NCBI RefSeq assembly: GCF_946463545.1
Contig: NZ_OX296583.1
Location: 1,642,497 to 1,706,496, forward strand
Length of the DNA stretch: 64,000 nt
Reading direction: 5' to 3'
Source: Methanothermococcus thermolithotrophicus DSM 2095
GTDB lineage: Archaea; AGJL01; Methanococci; Methanococcales; Methanococcaceae
Of this stretch, positions 34,577-44,588 are shown one piece after another. Position 1 is the stretch's first letter. Every line of letters starts with the position of its first letter. The position numbers and the translations under genes were made by a program. The notes beneath the pieces are model-generated. The model made no database searches, was not told the DNA's origin, and saw nothing but the letters and a program-made list of their open reading frames with translations.

Positions 34577-35911
34577 TTAGAGTGTATCTTTAACCTCTGA
34601 GGCCCCCAATGCAACGTGCTTTAACGGCTCTCTCAGATAGTCAATCGCACTATAAACCATACCTACCAATGAAGATGTTTTTTCAACGGAAAACATCTGA
34701 GTCCCTGCATCAAGGCACATGGCAGCAGCGGCACATGGAATGGCAAATCCTTTACTATGTCTTGTAACTACGTGGTTTCCATGGAATGTTCCTGGACCTC
34801 CACCACCATAAATAGAATGGCTGAAAAAGCTGAAACCTACTCCAGTTCCCTCTGTTCTACCGAAATCAACACCCGGCAGTCCGGTTTCATATTCGAGAAT
34901 ATCGTTGTAATAAAGCACCGTTGAAGCTACACCCTGTGCAGCTCTTGCTGCCCCAACATTTACCATGATAGATGCAACCAATCCTGCTGCTGCATAAGCA
35001 TTCCACAATGCCCAGTCAGCAGGTTCATAAACTACAAATCCTGATGGCATGGTTTTTACTGGTCTAATAACTTTGTCCTCCAGAGCTCTTTCAACAACTG
35101 ATGCTACAACAGTTCCCACTGTTCCGTTTTTACCATTTTCCTTAACAATCTCATAAACTAGGTTGTTTGCATTTAACCCCTGGAATGCCAAACCGAGTAG
35201 GTGATATCTTTCAAATGCACCTACTGCATCCCCTGTTTCAAACATTGCCGTTTGTTCTAAAATGGATGATAACGCCACGGCATTTAATGTCTTTTTTCTT
35301 GTGATTGCCACGACATGGTTTGCCATGATATTTCTCAACCCATATCCAAGACCTTCAAGCATTACAGGGGGACCAAGCAATGCCGCAATATTTGCACCAT
35401 GGAAATCTATTGATTGAGGATATCTTCCCAAAACTGCAGTTTTAATATTTGGTGCATTAAACATATTCACATCAAAAGTATCAACTATTGACTGAGTTAC
35501 CGCAGCTCCTGTGGCTAAGGTGGATATTGTATAATCAGCAGCTACTTTTAACCTCTTTGAAGGCATTTGAACAAGCATTTGATTTCCTTTGTTAATCAAT
35601 CTAACAACTGTGTCATCTCCATCATGTACTTGAATCAATTTTTTTACCTTTTCAGCAATAATTTCGGCATTTTCTACTATTGGCAAATCAAGTTCTCTTC
35701 CAGGGCAGACGCAAGCCTTACCTCCAATTGCCCCGTTTTTTAGTGCGTTCTGGATTCCAGATAGATTTACTGCAACAGACCTTTTAACATCACCAATTAT
35801 TTTCTCTACCGTTGGATTAATAATCGGGCTTATGGCATCCAATGGCACATTTTCTTCAAGAAGTTTTCCCTTTTCATCATACAAATCTATTTTATCTTCA
35901 TATATGGTCAT
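34577..35911 (-). CDS. mrtB: methyl-coenzyme M reductase beta subunit
   Basis: Beta subunit, 444 residues, full length. It starts with [21 protein letters not shown] and contains [22 protein letters not shown], the CoB-channel region, and the C-terminal [27 protein letters not shown] with conserved Tyr/His residues lining the active site. First gene of the operon; 121 bases separate it from mrtD. The promoter lies in the 785-bp gap upstream, where AT-rich TATA-like stretches occur at 35940-36000, but I could not pick one with confidence. Confidence 0.95.
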   Translation of the reverse strand: MTIYEDKIDLYDEKGKLLEENVPLDAISPIINPTVEKIIGDVKRSVAVNLSGIQNALKNGAIGGKACVCPGRELDLPIVENAEIIAEKVKKLIQVHDGDDTVVRLINKGNQMLVQMPSKRLKVAADYTISTLATGAAVTQSIVDTFDVNMFNAPNIKTAVLGRYPQSIDFHGANIAALLGPPVMLEGLGYGLRNIMANHVVAITRKKTLNAVALSSILEQTAMFETGDAVGAFERYHLLGLAFQGLNANNLVYEIVKENGKNGTVGTVVASVVERALEDKVIRPVKTMPSGFVVYEPADWALWNAYAAAGLVASIMVNVGAARAAQGVASTVLYYNDILEYETGLPGVDFGRTEGTGVGFSFFSHSIYGGGGPGTFHGNHVVTRHSKGFAIPCAAAAMCLDAGTQMFSVEKTSSLVGMVYSAIDYLREPLKHVALGASEVKDTL

Positions 35912-36696
35912 TCTAACACCTTATTTTATACTATACAATAATAACTTTCCATATAATTATAATATTTAGTATATAATATTTTTCATTAAATATTAAATAG
36001 ATAAGATTATATACTGAAAAAATATTAAAACTACCATACTGCAAAATAAAATTATAATATTATCCTAAATAAATACCTTAAAATACCTGCCAAATGACGT
36101 AAAAAGGGCATTTTGTGATTAAATATTACACAATATGCTGACTATTCTGGCCATCAATATTGCCTCAAAAATCTGTGGACGCACAACAAAAACTAAAAAA
36201 CTAAAATTATAGTATTTCCACCACACATGTTCTTCATCAGTCAAACAAGTAAAGGCAAATGGATATTCATTTCAAAACAATAATAATCATGCCCCTTTAC
36301 CATTTTGTTAAACATTAGATGAAATTCCAATAAATTTCAGCAGCTCTTGGATATTTATGAAAACCCATTCGGCTTTATTACATGGGCGAAGCGAGATGTC
36401 ATTTTATTTTTTTGATTTTCATTACTTTCCTTTGCTTAGCTTGAAAACTTCGTGGAAATACCATGCTAAGTTTTAACAGATTTACCGGAGTTATAGCGGT
36501 AAATTTAAGAGGGGTTTTATTTGTTAGATTTGTGGTTCCTATGGTTGTTTATGACCCCCCAAACTATCGTTTATAATAACTTATATATAATACTTTCTGT
36601 TTATTTTGTAATATTATTAATGAATTAATTATATAATAATAATATGAAATAATCAAAATAATAAAATAAATATTAAATGTAGAGCTAGGTGGTATA
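35912..36696. other. long intergenic region with several hairpins
   Basis: 785 bp between divergent mrtB and the cyclodeaminase gene. Both flanks are very AT-rich. The centre (about 36,320-36,510) contains consecutive potential stems: GAAATT/AAATTTC at 36329, CTTAGC/GCTAAG near 36436-36475, and the perfect ATTTACCG/CGGTAAAT at 36480-36504. No open frame is convincing. It may hold a small structured RNA or a long leader. Confidence 0.4.
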
Positions 36697-37911
36697 GTGA
36701 ATATTGAAGTTATTGAATTAAAAGGACATATAATAGATTCCAATATATTGTCAAAAACACTGGATAAAGTTACAATGATGGGCGGGGATTTTAATATCGA
36801 ACATCTTGATGTTGGAAAGACAAATAATGATGAGTCCTATGCAAAAATTCTTGTTAAGGGGAAAGACCATAAACATTTGGACGACATATTACGAGAAATT
36901 CAGCAAATCGGCGCCATAATCTCAACAAAGAATGTAAATACTAAAAAAGCTCCAAAGGATTGCGTCTTGCCAGATAATTTTTACGGTACCACAAATTTAC
37001 CGACATATGTTAAAATTGATGGAGTTTGGAAAAAAGTCAGGGATATAGAAATGGATTGTGTAATAGTAATCGAAACAATAAATGGGGAAAAAATCCCAGT
37101 ATGTAAAAGAATGGGACTTATAAAAGAAGGCGAAGAAGTAGTTGTTGGTTATGATGGAATAAGGGTGGTTCCACTGGAAAGGACGAGAGAAAAGGATGTA
37201 TTTGGATTTATGCAAAGTGAAGTATCTCCTGAAAAACCACTTGAATATTATTCAAAAACCATGATGGATGAAATGAGGGAAATTAAGAAAAATAATGGAA
37301 AAATCATATGGGTCGTTGGAACAGCAATAGCTCACACCCGAGCTCATACTATATTAGAGGAGCTCATAAGGAAGGGGTATGTTGATGCACTGTTTTGTGG
37401 AAATGGATTTGCCACAATGGATATAGAATATGCACTGTTCAATACAACCCTTGGTATGAACAATGAATGTAATGTGGTTAAAGGAGGATATAAAAGTCAT
37501 CTTGTGGCAATAAATGAGATGTGGAAACATGGTGGAATAAAAAACGCCGTAGAAAAGGGAATTTTAAAAAAAGGCGTATTATACGAGTGTGTGAAAAATA
37601 ACATCCCCTATGTGATTGGTGGCTCTTTAAGGGACGATGGACCTTTACCAGATACCATAAGGGATGTGGTAAAAGCACAGGATGAGATGAGGAAATACAT
37701 CCAAGAGGCCGATATGTGTGTTATATTGGCTACGATGCTTCATGGTATTGCCACCGGAAATATGCTGCCAGCATCGGTTAAAACCGTTTGTATTGATATG
37801 AACCCTTATGTCGTTACCAGATTGCAGGATAGGGGGACACATCAGGCACTTGGTATTGTATCTGACCCCTGTGCATTTATGCACATGTTAAAGGATTTGT
37901 TAAATGAATAA
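36697..37911 (+). CDS. archaeal ornithine cyclodeaminase (LOR/SDH-domain family)
   Basis: A 404-residue protein of the TIGR00300-type LOR/SDH family. The N-terminal alpha/beta domain (residues 1-100) and C-terminal Rossmann-like domain match the M. maripaludis ornithine cyclodeaminase, which turns ornithine into proline plus ammonia and is unrelated to bacterial ocd. Motifs: LPDNFYGTTNLPTYVKIDG, GTAIAHTRAHTILEEL, CGNGFATMDIE, and GGSLRDDGPLPD. It starts at a GTG after GGTGGTATA. It stands alone with its own promoter. Function comes from my recall of the family; substrate residues were not checked. Confidence 0.8.
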   Translation: MNIEVIELKGHIIDSNILSKTLDKVTMMGGDFNIEHLDVGKTNNDESYAKILVKGKDHKHLDDILREIQQIGAIISTKNVNTKKAPKDCVLPDNFYGTTNLPTYVKIDGVWKKVRDIEMDCVIVIETINGEKIPVCKRMGLIKEGEEVVVGYDGIRVVPLERTREKDVFGFMQSEVSPEKPLEYYSKTMMDEMREIKKNNGKIIWVVGTAIAHTRAHTILEELIRKGYVDALFCGNGFATMDIEYALFNTTLGMNNECNVVKGGYKSHLVAINEMWKHGGIKNAVEKGILKKGVLYECVKNNIPYVIGGSLRDDGPLPDTIRDVVKAQDEMRKYIQEADMCVILATMLHGIATGNMLPASVKTVCIDMNPYVVTRLQDRGTHQALGIVSDPCAFMHMLKDLLNE

Positions 37912-37957
37912 AAAATTAAAAATTAAATAAAATTAATAAACTAAAAACGGTAAAAAA

Positions 37958-39100
37958 ATGGATAACATGAATGCTATACAGAAAATAAGGAATGAATTGA
38001 ACAGTTATTTTTTAGAAAGGAAGGAAGAGATAGACATTGCCCTAACTTCAATTTTGGCAAATGAACACTGTATATTTTTGGGAAATCCAGGTGTTGCAAA
38101 ATCCCAGTTAATCAGAGCGATTTCTTCCCATATATCTGATGCAGATTACTTTGAAAAACTCATTACACGATTTTCAACAGAGGATGAGTTATTTGGTCCT
38201 TTAAGCATTAAAGAACTTAAAGATAATGATAGATTTATTAGAAAGACGGAAAATTATATGCCCGATGCAGAAATTGTATTTTTAGATGAGATTTTTAAGG
38301 CAAACAGTAGCATATTAAATGCACTGTTGTCCATAATAAACGAAAGAATATATCACAATGGTGATGAAGTCCAGAGAGCTCCGTTGATAAGTTTGTTTGG
38401 AGCATCCAATGAACTGCCAGAAGAAAATGGATTGTTTGCCTTTTATGACAGATTCTTGTTTAGGAAAATCGTTAAAAATATAAACAACCGTGAAAATTTA
38501 AAAAAATTGGTTTATTTAGATGAGGATTACAAACCAAAAACAAAGATTACTGTAGAAGACATTAAGAAATTACAAAAAGAGGTTGAAAAAGTTAATATCG
38601 ATGGTATTGTCGATTATCTGCTGGATATAAAAATGAAATTGAACCATCACAACATATTTATATCAGACAGGCGGCTTAAAAAATCCATTAAGGCAATAAA
38701 AAGCTATGCATTGTTAAATGGGAAAAAAGAAGCTGATGAAAATGATTTGGAAATACTAAGACATATATTTTGGGACGAAGTGGAGGACTACCTTACGGTA
38801 TCAAAGGTTATTTTTGAATGTTCAAACTCATATTCCCAGAAGGCATTGGAAAAAAAAGAGATTTTGGACAATCTAAAAAAGGAATTAAAATACATCAACA
38901 CTAAAAAAATCAAAAATTGTGGAAAGGATTATAACAAACTTATTGAAATGCTCTGCAAGGTTGGATATATAAAATTAGAACTAAAAAAAATGAGAAATGA
39001 GGCATTATCAAACGGCAAATCCTCGGAGGTTATAGATAACATATTAAATGACTGCAAAGAGTTTGATAAAATCATTGAGGGGTTGTTGAATGAATTATAA
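37958..39100 (+). CDS. MoxR/RavA-type AAA+ ATPase
   Basis: A 380-residue ATPase of the RavA branch of the MoxR family. Walker A GNPGVAKS (about residues 44-51), Walker B IVFLDEIFKANSS, sensor 1 LFGASNELPE, and Arg-finger FYDRFLFRKIV are intact. The C-terminal 150 residues are mostly helical and unlike the 10-kb MoxR. It overlaps the next gene by 11 bases. Together with the VWA protein two genes on it resembles the RavA-ViaA pair, which in bacteria acts on respiratory or Fe-S complexes; the archaeal role is unknown. Confidence 0.85.
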   Translation: MDNMNAIQKIRNELNSYFLERKEEIDIALTSILANEHCIFLGNPGVAKSQLIRAISSHISDADYFEKLITRFSTEDELFGPLSIKELKDNDRFIRKTENYMPDAEIVFLDEIFKANSSILNALLSIINERIYHNGDEVQRAPLISLFGASNELPEENGLFAFYDRFLFRKIVKNINNRENLKKLVYLDEDYKPKTKITVEDIKKLQKEVEKVNIDGIVDYLLDIKMKLNHHNIFISDRRLKKSIKAIKSYALLNGKKEADENDLEILRHIFWDEVEDYLTVSKVIFECSNSYSQKALEKKEILDNLKKELKYINTKKIKNCGKDYNKLIEMLCKVGYIKLELKKMRNEALSNGKSSEVIDNILNDCKEFDKIIEGLLNEL

Positions 39101-39755
39101 AAATAAGGATTATAATGAGTATAATTATTATAAAAAAATGTTTAGATTGGATAATATATCAAAATTAAAGGCATTAACTGAAATATACAATAAAGATGTA
39201 GATGATATAATAGGAATGAATATATTGGATGACATATTTGCACTAATTAGGGAAACGCGAGAAAGGGATTTTGCAGACATTGTTTATGAGTTTCAGACAT
39301 TAGATACTAAAAATAGGGAAATAATATCCCTTGGAATAAAAATCATTGGAAAGGTAGGAGAAAAGTATGCGGAAGAGGTTTATAACTACATACCTTATCT
39401 TATAAAATCACTTGATAGCGAATTCGATATAATAAGACATGCCAGTGCCGGAGCTCTGGCAAAAATTCCCTCAAAATTAACAATTTATTCCTACCCAAAA
39501 CTTATAAAAAATTTAAATAATGAAATTTATGCAGACGCCATTGTTTCTTTGATTTTTAAGACAGAGAATAAAGAAGCGTTATTGTTGGATTTGTATAAAA
39601 AATTTTGTGATAATTATTCCCCATGTATATTGTATATATTAAATAAAATTAAAGAAAGAGATGAGAGTTTAATAAATGATTTTATACCTTTGATTTTGAA
39701 ATATGAAGATAAATACAACAATGCAGATAAAGAATGCTTAGAAAATTTGATTTAA
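39090..39755 (+). CDS. HEAT-repeat-like helical protein
   Basis: A 221-residue all-helical protein with repeating helix pairs of about 37 residues (for example SLGIKIIGKVGEKYAEEVYNYIP and IIRHASAGALAKI), resembling HEAT repeats; such folds mediate protein contacts. It lies between the MoxR ATPase and the VWA protein, overlapping the former, so it is likely an adaptor for them. No catalytic motif or Cys cluster. Family name assigned from repeat pattern only. Confidence 0.6.
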   Translation: MNYKNKDYNEYNYYKKMFRLDNISKLKALTEIYNKDVDDIIGMNILDDIFALIRETRERDFADIVYEFQTLDTKNREIISLGIKIIGKVGEKYAEEVYNYIPYLIKSLDSEFDIIRHASAGALAKIPSKLTIYSYPKLIKNLNNEIYADAIVSLIFKTENKEALLLDLYKKFCDNYSPCILYILNKIKERDESLINDFIPLILKYEDKYNNADKECLENLI

Positions 39756-39955
39756 ATAAATATGATGCAGCCGTTGAGACTCTGTCTGTTTATATTTTTA
39801 TTTCTTTTTCATTTGGTAGTTAAGGATATCCATATTAATCTGTTTAATTTAAATTTAAATTTTTTAGGTCTTTTTATACAGAGCTCCGATATTGTTAATC
39901 TCATAATCTAAATATAACCAAAAAATTTATAAATTTTGAGTAATATTATTATAAA

Positions 39956-40017
39956 ATTAGTAATATAATTTATGATTTAATATAATATTAGTAATATAAT
40001 TTATGATTTAATATAAT
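39956..40017. repeat. 31-bp perfect tandem repeat, two units
   Basis: 39956-39986 and 39987-40017 are identical and begin ATTAGTAATATAATTTATG; a partial third unit follows. It sits 40 bases before the VWA gene, in its promoter region. A GAGCTC box in reverse orientation lies at 39881. Confidence 0.8.
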
Positions 40018-40056
40018 AATAGTATTACAATATATGTTAATATAGATTGTGATAAT

Positions 40057-41241
40057 ATGGAATGCAATGCAATAAAACACGATAAATATGACAAACTCGT
40101 CTGGAATGAAAATAAGCATAAACTATCCTATTGTGCCCAATATTTGGATGAAAACAGAATAGAAGATATATTTTATCTGTTTTTTAAATATCATGTGGAG
40201 GTTGTAAAACATGACCCGATTATAGACGCTATTATGAATAACAGGCATTACAAAAACATAAAGGTCATTACTAGTTTGGATGAGTCCTATTCCGCTATTG
40301 CCACATCCTACTTTTCTGAAAAATTCGATAAAAAAAAGAAAGAAGAAAAAGAGGATTATGACGAAAATATGGTAAATGATATAAGTGACATTATGGAGGA
40401 GCTCGGTAGTTATATGGAGGATATCTCGTCTTCAATAAATACCATCTGCGGCAAAGGTAATGGGGTAAAAAGCTATACAAATCCAAAGAAAAAAATGGAA
40501 TTGGCAGAAGAGCTCCTAAAAAATAGACGGTTAAATGAATTCATAGAAAAATTGGGAAAATTTAAAAAGATGGCATTGAGAAAGCAGAAAACAAAAATAA
40601 AACACTTCAATGGGGAAAAGCACGATATAAAATACGGTAGTGATTTGTCAAAATTGCTTATAACTGAAGTAAAAAACCTATCTGATGAATGTTTATATGT
40701 TGATTTTTTAAAAAGATTTTCAGAGCATAAATTGCTAAATTACGAGATTCTAAATCATGATGATACCAAAGGAGATTTTATCGTGTGTCTGGATTTAAGC
40801 GGTTCTATGAGGGGGGCGAAAGAAATCTGGGCTAAGGCAATTGCATTATCACTGTTGGAAATTCAGTTGAGGGACAAAAAAAGGTTTATCTGTATATTAT
40901 TCGATGATGATATCCGGGAAATAAGAATATTTGATAAAAAACCATGTTCAGAGGAGATTATTGAATTTGCATCTGTGTTTTTTGGAGGGGGAACAAATTT
41001 CGAGAAGCCTATTAAAAAGGCACTGACTTTCAATGGAGATATCGTTTTTATAACTGATGGGGAGTGTGATATGCATAGGGAGTTTATCATGTATGTTGAG
41101 GAAGTTAAAAAAGGAAAAATCTTCACATTCTGTATAAATACAAAACCTACTGTTAGTTTAAAAAGAATATCTGATAGTGTAATTACAATTCACCAGCTAA
41201 CTTCAAGGAGTGCAGAAGAATTATTTGATACTATTATTTAA
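40057..41241 (+). CDS. VWA-domain protein (ViaA/CoxE-like)
   Basis: A 394-residue protein with a helical, charged N-terminal part (residues 1-230) and a C-terminal von Willebrand A domain. The metal-binding MIDAS site is intact: DLSGSM (about residues 246-251), GGGTNFEKP, and FITDGECD. It pairs with the RavA-like ATPase 1 kb upstream, with a helical adaptor between, as MoxR-VWA partners do. About 300 bp with a tandem repeat separates it from the adaptor gene, so it may have its own promoter. Confidence 0.8.
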   Translation: MECNAIKHDKYDKLVWNENKHKLSYCAQYLDENRIEDIFYLFFKYHVEVVKHDPIIDAIMNNRHYKNIKVITSLDESYSAIATSYFSEKFDKKKKEEKEDYDENMVNDISDIMEELGSYMEDISSSINTICGKGNGVKSYTNPKKKMELAEELLKNRRLNEFIEKLGKFKKMALRKQKTKIKHFNGEKHDIKYGSDLSKLLITEVKNLSDECLYVDFLKRFSEHKLLNYEILNHDDTKGDFIVCLDLSGSMRGAKEIWAKAIALSLLEIQLRDKKRFICILFDDDIREIRIFDKKPCSEEIIEFASVFFGGGTNFEKPIKKALTFNGDIVFITDGECDMHREFIMYVEEVKKGKIFTFCINTKPTVSLKRISDSVITIHQLTSRSAEELFDTII

Positions 41242-41248
41242 TACAAAC

Positions 41249-42145
41249 TTAAATAATCTTTTTTAATTCATTTAAACATTCATCAACTTTCTTTAATTTA
41301 ATATTAAGTAATTTTTCAACCTTTTCACTATTCAAAGAAGTATTTTTTGGTCTATTCGCTTTCCATCCTAACTCAGAGCTCCTAATGGGATTAATTAAAT
41401 CACCATTTAAGTCAAAAACCTCGGCAACCTTCAAGGCAAATTCATACCTACTTAATCTCTCACTCCCTCCGAAATGAAGCAGTTTATTAACATCTTTTTC
41501 GTAAATCTTAACAATTCCATCAACGAGCTCATTAACATAGGTTGGAGTATTCCATTGGTCAACAACTACATTAATTGTTTCACCAGCTTTCAACTTCTCC
41601 AAAACCCACATAAGAAAATTAACTTTAACTGGGCTTATGCAGTAAGGAACAGATATTCTAACAATCGAAGTTAAATCATAATCTAATTCATTTAAAAGTC
41701 TCTCCCCTTCTGCCTTAGTATATCCATAGTAGTTAATGGGATTTATTTTATCTTCCTCAGTATATGATCTTTGATTTTCACGGTTGCCGTCAAAAACATA
41801 GTCAGTTGATATATGACATAGCGGAGCTCCGATTTCTTTGCAAGCTTCTCCAAGATATTTAACAGCAAGGGCGTTTGTCTTATATGCTAAATCCCTCTCA
41901 GTTTCACACAAATCTACATTGGTTATTGCAGCAGTATTTACAACAAAGTCGGGATTTATTTTTTTAATGGTTTCTTTAATTTTATTTTCATTGGTAATGT
42001 CTACAATGTATTTATCAACATCATCCTTAAAAAATTCCTTATTGCTCCTGGTTACAATATGAACCCTATAATCTTCCAGTCCTAAATACTTCTTAACCAT
42101 TTCATAGCCAACCATCCCCAAACCAATAATAGCCACATTTTCCAT
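41249..42145 (-). CDS. rmlD: dTDP-4-dehydrorhamnose reductase
   Basis: Last step of dTDP-L-rhamnose synthesis, NAD(P)H reduction of the 4-keto group. The 298 residues start with a Rossmann motif (GLGMVGYEMVKKYL, where most RmlD have GxxGxxG), and carry the Thr/Asp in STDYVFDG, the Tyr/Lys pair in YYGYTKAEGE, and TSIVRISVPYC. It completes the pathway whose other genes lie at 3.5-5.9 kb on the same strand, so rml genes are split into two loci. It precedes nothing on the left; the convergent VWA gene ends 7 bases away. Confidence 0.85.
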   Translation of the reverse strand: MENVAIIGLGMVGYEMVKKYLGLEDYRVHIVTRSNKEFFKDDVDKYIVDITNENKIKETIKKINPDFVVNTAAITNVDLCETERDLAYKTNALAVKYLGEACKEIGAPLCHISTDYVFDGNRENQRSYTEEDKINPINYYGYTKAEGERLLNELDYDLTSIVRISVPYCISPVKVNFLMWVLEKLKAGETINVVVDQWNTPTYVNELVDGIVKIYEKDVNKLLHFGGSERLSRYEFALKVAEVFDLNGDLINPIRSSELGWKANRPKNTSLNSEKVEKLLNIKLKKVDECLNELKKII

Positions 42146-42202
42146 ATTATAACCCCGAAGGTTTTATTCATCATTATCTAAAATTAAAAAGAAATTGCCA
42201 AT

Positions 42203-43531
42203 TTATTGTATCCCGACCCCCATATATTCAAATCCTAAACTTTTAACTTTTTCCTCGTTCAATATATTTCTCCCATCAAATATAACCCTTTCCTTAACTA
42301 AATCTCCAATTTTTTCCCAGTCTTCCTTATTGAAATCATACTCAGTTGCTATTATAATTCCATCAACATCTTTAACTGTCTCATAAACACTTTCAAACAC
42401 GTATAAATTGTAACCATAATGTGCTTTTGATTTATCTAGCTTGTAGCTGTTAATGGCATTTTCTCTAGCCTTCTCCACGTAATCAAACCCTTTAACAATG
42501 GCTCCATTCTCCAATAGTAGATCTATTAATTTTATAGCTCTGCTTTCCCTTAAATCATCAGTATTTGGTTTAAATGCTAATCCCAACACTGCAAAGGTTT
42601 TTTGGTCTAAATCATCTTTGTAGTGATTTTTAATTTTGTTAAAAAACCAGTTTATCTGTTCTTCATTTACTTCATCAGTGGCTTTAATTAATTTAGGGGA
42701 TAAATTGTGGTTTTCAAACTGTTTTATAAGTGCTTTAACGTCTTTCGGAAAACAGCTTCCCGCATAGCCGATACCAGCATTTAAAAACTTATCCCCTATT
42801 CTTTTATCCAATCCCATAGCTTTACTTATGGTTTTTATGTCTGCACCAACTTCATCGGACAGTTTTGAGAGCTCGTTTATAAACGATATCTTTGTTGCAA
42901 GGAATGCATTTGATGCATATTTTATCATTTCAGCACTTTCCCAATCGGTAATTATAAATGGGATGTTTTTATCCATGAAATATTTGTACATGTTTTTCAT
43001 TATTTCGATTGGCTTGTTGTTATTCAAATCCTCAAAACCCAAAACAATTCTTTCAGGACCAAAGAAGTCGTGAACTGCAATTCCTTCCCTTAAAAATTCT
43101 GGATTCGAAACCACATCAACATTATAATACTTTAAAAGCTCTTTAACCTTTCTATTGGTCCCTACTGGAACTGTAGATTTTATAACAACGACTTTATACA
43201 TTTTGTTCAAATAATCCTTCATCTTTTCAACAGCAGAGAACAAGAACCTTAAGTCTGCATTTCCTTCGTTATCCTGCGGAGTTCCCACACATACAAAAAT
43301 AACATCTGAATCTTTTATTGGTTCATAAGATGTGGTGAAGTTTAAATTGTTTCCTACATGCTTTTTTAAGAGCTCCTCTAAACCTTCCTCATACAATGGA
43401 CATTTTCCGTCGTTTAACTGTTTTACCTTACTCTCATCTATATCTATTCCAACAACATCAAATCCAAACTCTGCTAACCCGACAGACTGAATCAAACCAA
43501 CATAACCTGTTCCTATAACTGAGATTTTCAT
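42203..43531 (-). CDS. ugd: UDP-glucose 6-dehydrogenase
   Basis: Two-step NAD-dependent oxidation of UDP-glucose to UDP-glucuronate. The 442 residues begin KISVIGTGYVGLIQ with the Rossmann motif, then CPLYEEGLEELLKK, the catalytic Cys in GIGYAGSCFPKDVKAL (about residue 260), and the C-terminal UDP-binding part. Start set at 43531, where GAGAGGTATATAAC precedes the ATG; the longer ORF adds MIGEVYN from the ribosome site itself. Its product could feed the glucuronate epimerase at 2.2 kb. Operon with galE and galU is likely, although a 145-bp repeat-rich spacer separates it from galE. Confidence 0.93.
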   Translation of the reverse strand: MKISVIGTGYVGLIQSVGLAEFGFDVVGIDIDESKVKQLNDGKCPLYEEGLEELLKKHVGNNLNFTTSYEPIKDSDVIFVCVGTPQDNEGNADLRFLFSAVEKMKDYLNKMYKVVVIKSTVPVGTNRKVKELLKYYNVDVVSNPEFLREGIAVHDFFGPERIVLGFEDLNNNKPIEIMKNMYKYFMDKNIPFIITDWESAEMIKYASNAFLATKISFINELSKLSDEVGADIKTISKAMGLDKRIGDKFLNAGIGYAGSCFPKDVKALIKQFENHNLSPKLIKATDEVNEEQINWFFNKIKNHYKDDLDQKTFAVLGLAFKPNTDDLRESRAIKLIDLLLENGAIVKGFDYVEKARENAINSYKLDKSKAHYGYNLYVFESVYETVKDVDGIIIATEYDFNKEDWEKIGDLVKERVIFDGRNILNEEKVKSLGFEYMGVGIQ

Positions 43532-43578
43532 GTTATATACCTCTCCTATCATTTCATAAATCTAAAAAATAATATTAA

Positions 43579-43673
43579 ACGAAAACCTAAACGGTTTTCG
43601 TTGCATCGAACCAAAGGTTCGAAGTTAAAATTGCGAAGCAATTTTATACTCTTCGTTCGCTTCACTCACTCCG
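43579..43673. repeat. three palindromic hairpins, including type E
   Basis: AACGAAAACC...GGTTTTCGTT (43579-43601), TCGAACC-AAA-GGTTCGA (43606-43622) and a type E unit to 43673 that matches 6583-6635 in opposite orientation. The type E copy starts directly after the galE stop codon. Confidence 0.7.
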
Positions 43674-43676
43674 AAA

Positions 43677-44579
43677 TTATTCTTTATTCTTTATCCACTC
43701 AACAGTTCTTCTAATCCCTTCCTTCAAATCGTACTCAGAGCTCCACCCTAATTTTTTTGCCTTATCAATATTTAAGTAAATTTTTCTAACTTCTCCATCC
43801 CTTGGTTTGTCGTATATTGGATTATCGTTATAACCTAATTCACTGGATATTAAATTGAATAGCTCATTAACAGATATTTCTTTTCCAGTTCCTATATTTA
43901 CTATTTCATTTTTCCAGTTTAAAGCCATTAGATTTGCCTTAGCTACATCACCAACATATACAAAATCCCTTGTCTGGTTTCCATCTCCAAATATTACAGG
44001 TTGTTGGTTGTTTAAAATTTTATCTACAAAAATACTTATGACTCCAGCCTCCCCCATTGGATCCTGTCTCTCGCCATATACATTGGCATACCTTAAAATA
44101 CAGTATTCAATACCATATAACCGGTTGTACAGTTTTATATATTCCTCCCCACAGTACTTACTCAATCCATAAGGGGATAGTGGATTTATGGGATGATTTT
44201 CATCCACTGGTAAATATTTCGGTTCCCCATATACTGCACCACCGGATGAAGCATATATTATTTTTTTAACATCGTACTCCCTCATTTTTTCCAATAAATT
44301 CAATGTACCTAAAACATTGATATTTCCATCATAAACTGGTTTTTCAATAGATGTTCTTACATTTATCTGGGCGGCATGGTGTATAACCACGTCGATTCCT
44401 TCGAGATTTAAATCTTTATCCAAAAGGTCCCCATGCACAAATTCAGCATTCTTATTTATATTATTCAAATTTCCAGTAAGTAAGTTATCCAGTACAACAA
44501 CGTCATGGTTGTTTTTTACAAGTTTATCTACGACATGGCTGCCAATAAAACCAGCTCCCCCGGTTACAAGAATTTTCAA
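43677..44579 (-). CDS. galE: UDP-glucose 4-epimerase
   Basis: Interconverts UDP-glucose and UDP-galactose (or N-acetyl forms) with bound NAD. The 300 residues are on the short, archaeal/GalE-like side of the family. Motifs: VTGGAGFIGSHVVD, YASSGGAVYG, YGLSKYCGEEY with the Tyr/Lys pair, and RYANVYGERQDP. It starts 9 bases after galU ends, so both form one operon; together with ugd they supply UDP-glucose, UDP-galactose and UDP-glucuronate for surface glycans. Confidence 0.9.
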   Translation of the reverse strand: MKILVTGGAGFIGSHVVDKLVKNNHDVVVLDNLLTGNLNNINKNAEFVHGDLLDKDLNLEGIDVVIHHAAQINVRTSIEKPVYDGNINVLGTLNLLEKMREYDVKKIIYASSGGAVYGEPKYLPVDENHPINPLSPYGLSKYCGEEYIKLYNRLYGIEYCILRYANVYGERQDPMGEAGVISIFVDKILNNQQPVIFGDGNQTRDFVYVGDVAKANLMALNWKNEIVNIGTGKEISVNELFNLISSELGYNDNPIYDKPRDGEVRKIYLNIDKAKKLGWSSEYDLKEGIRRTVEWIKNKE

Positions 44580-44588
44580 TTTTTCACC

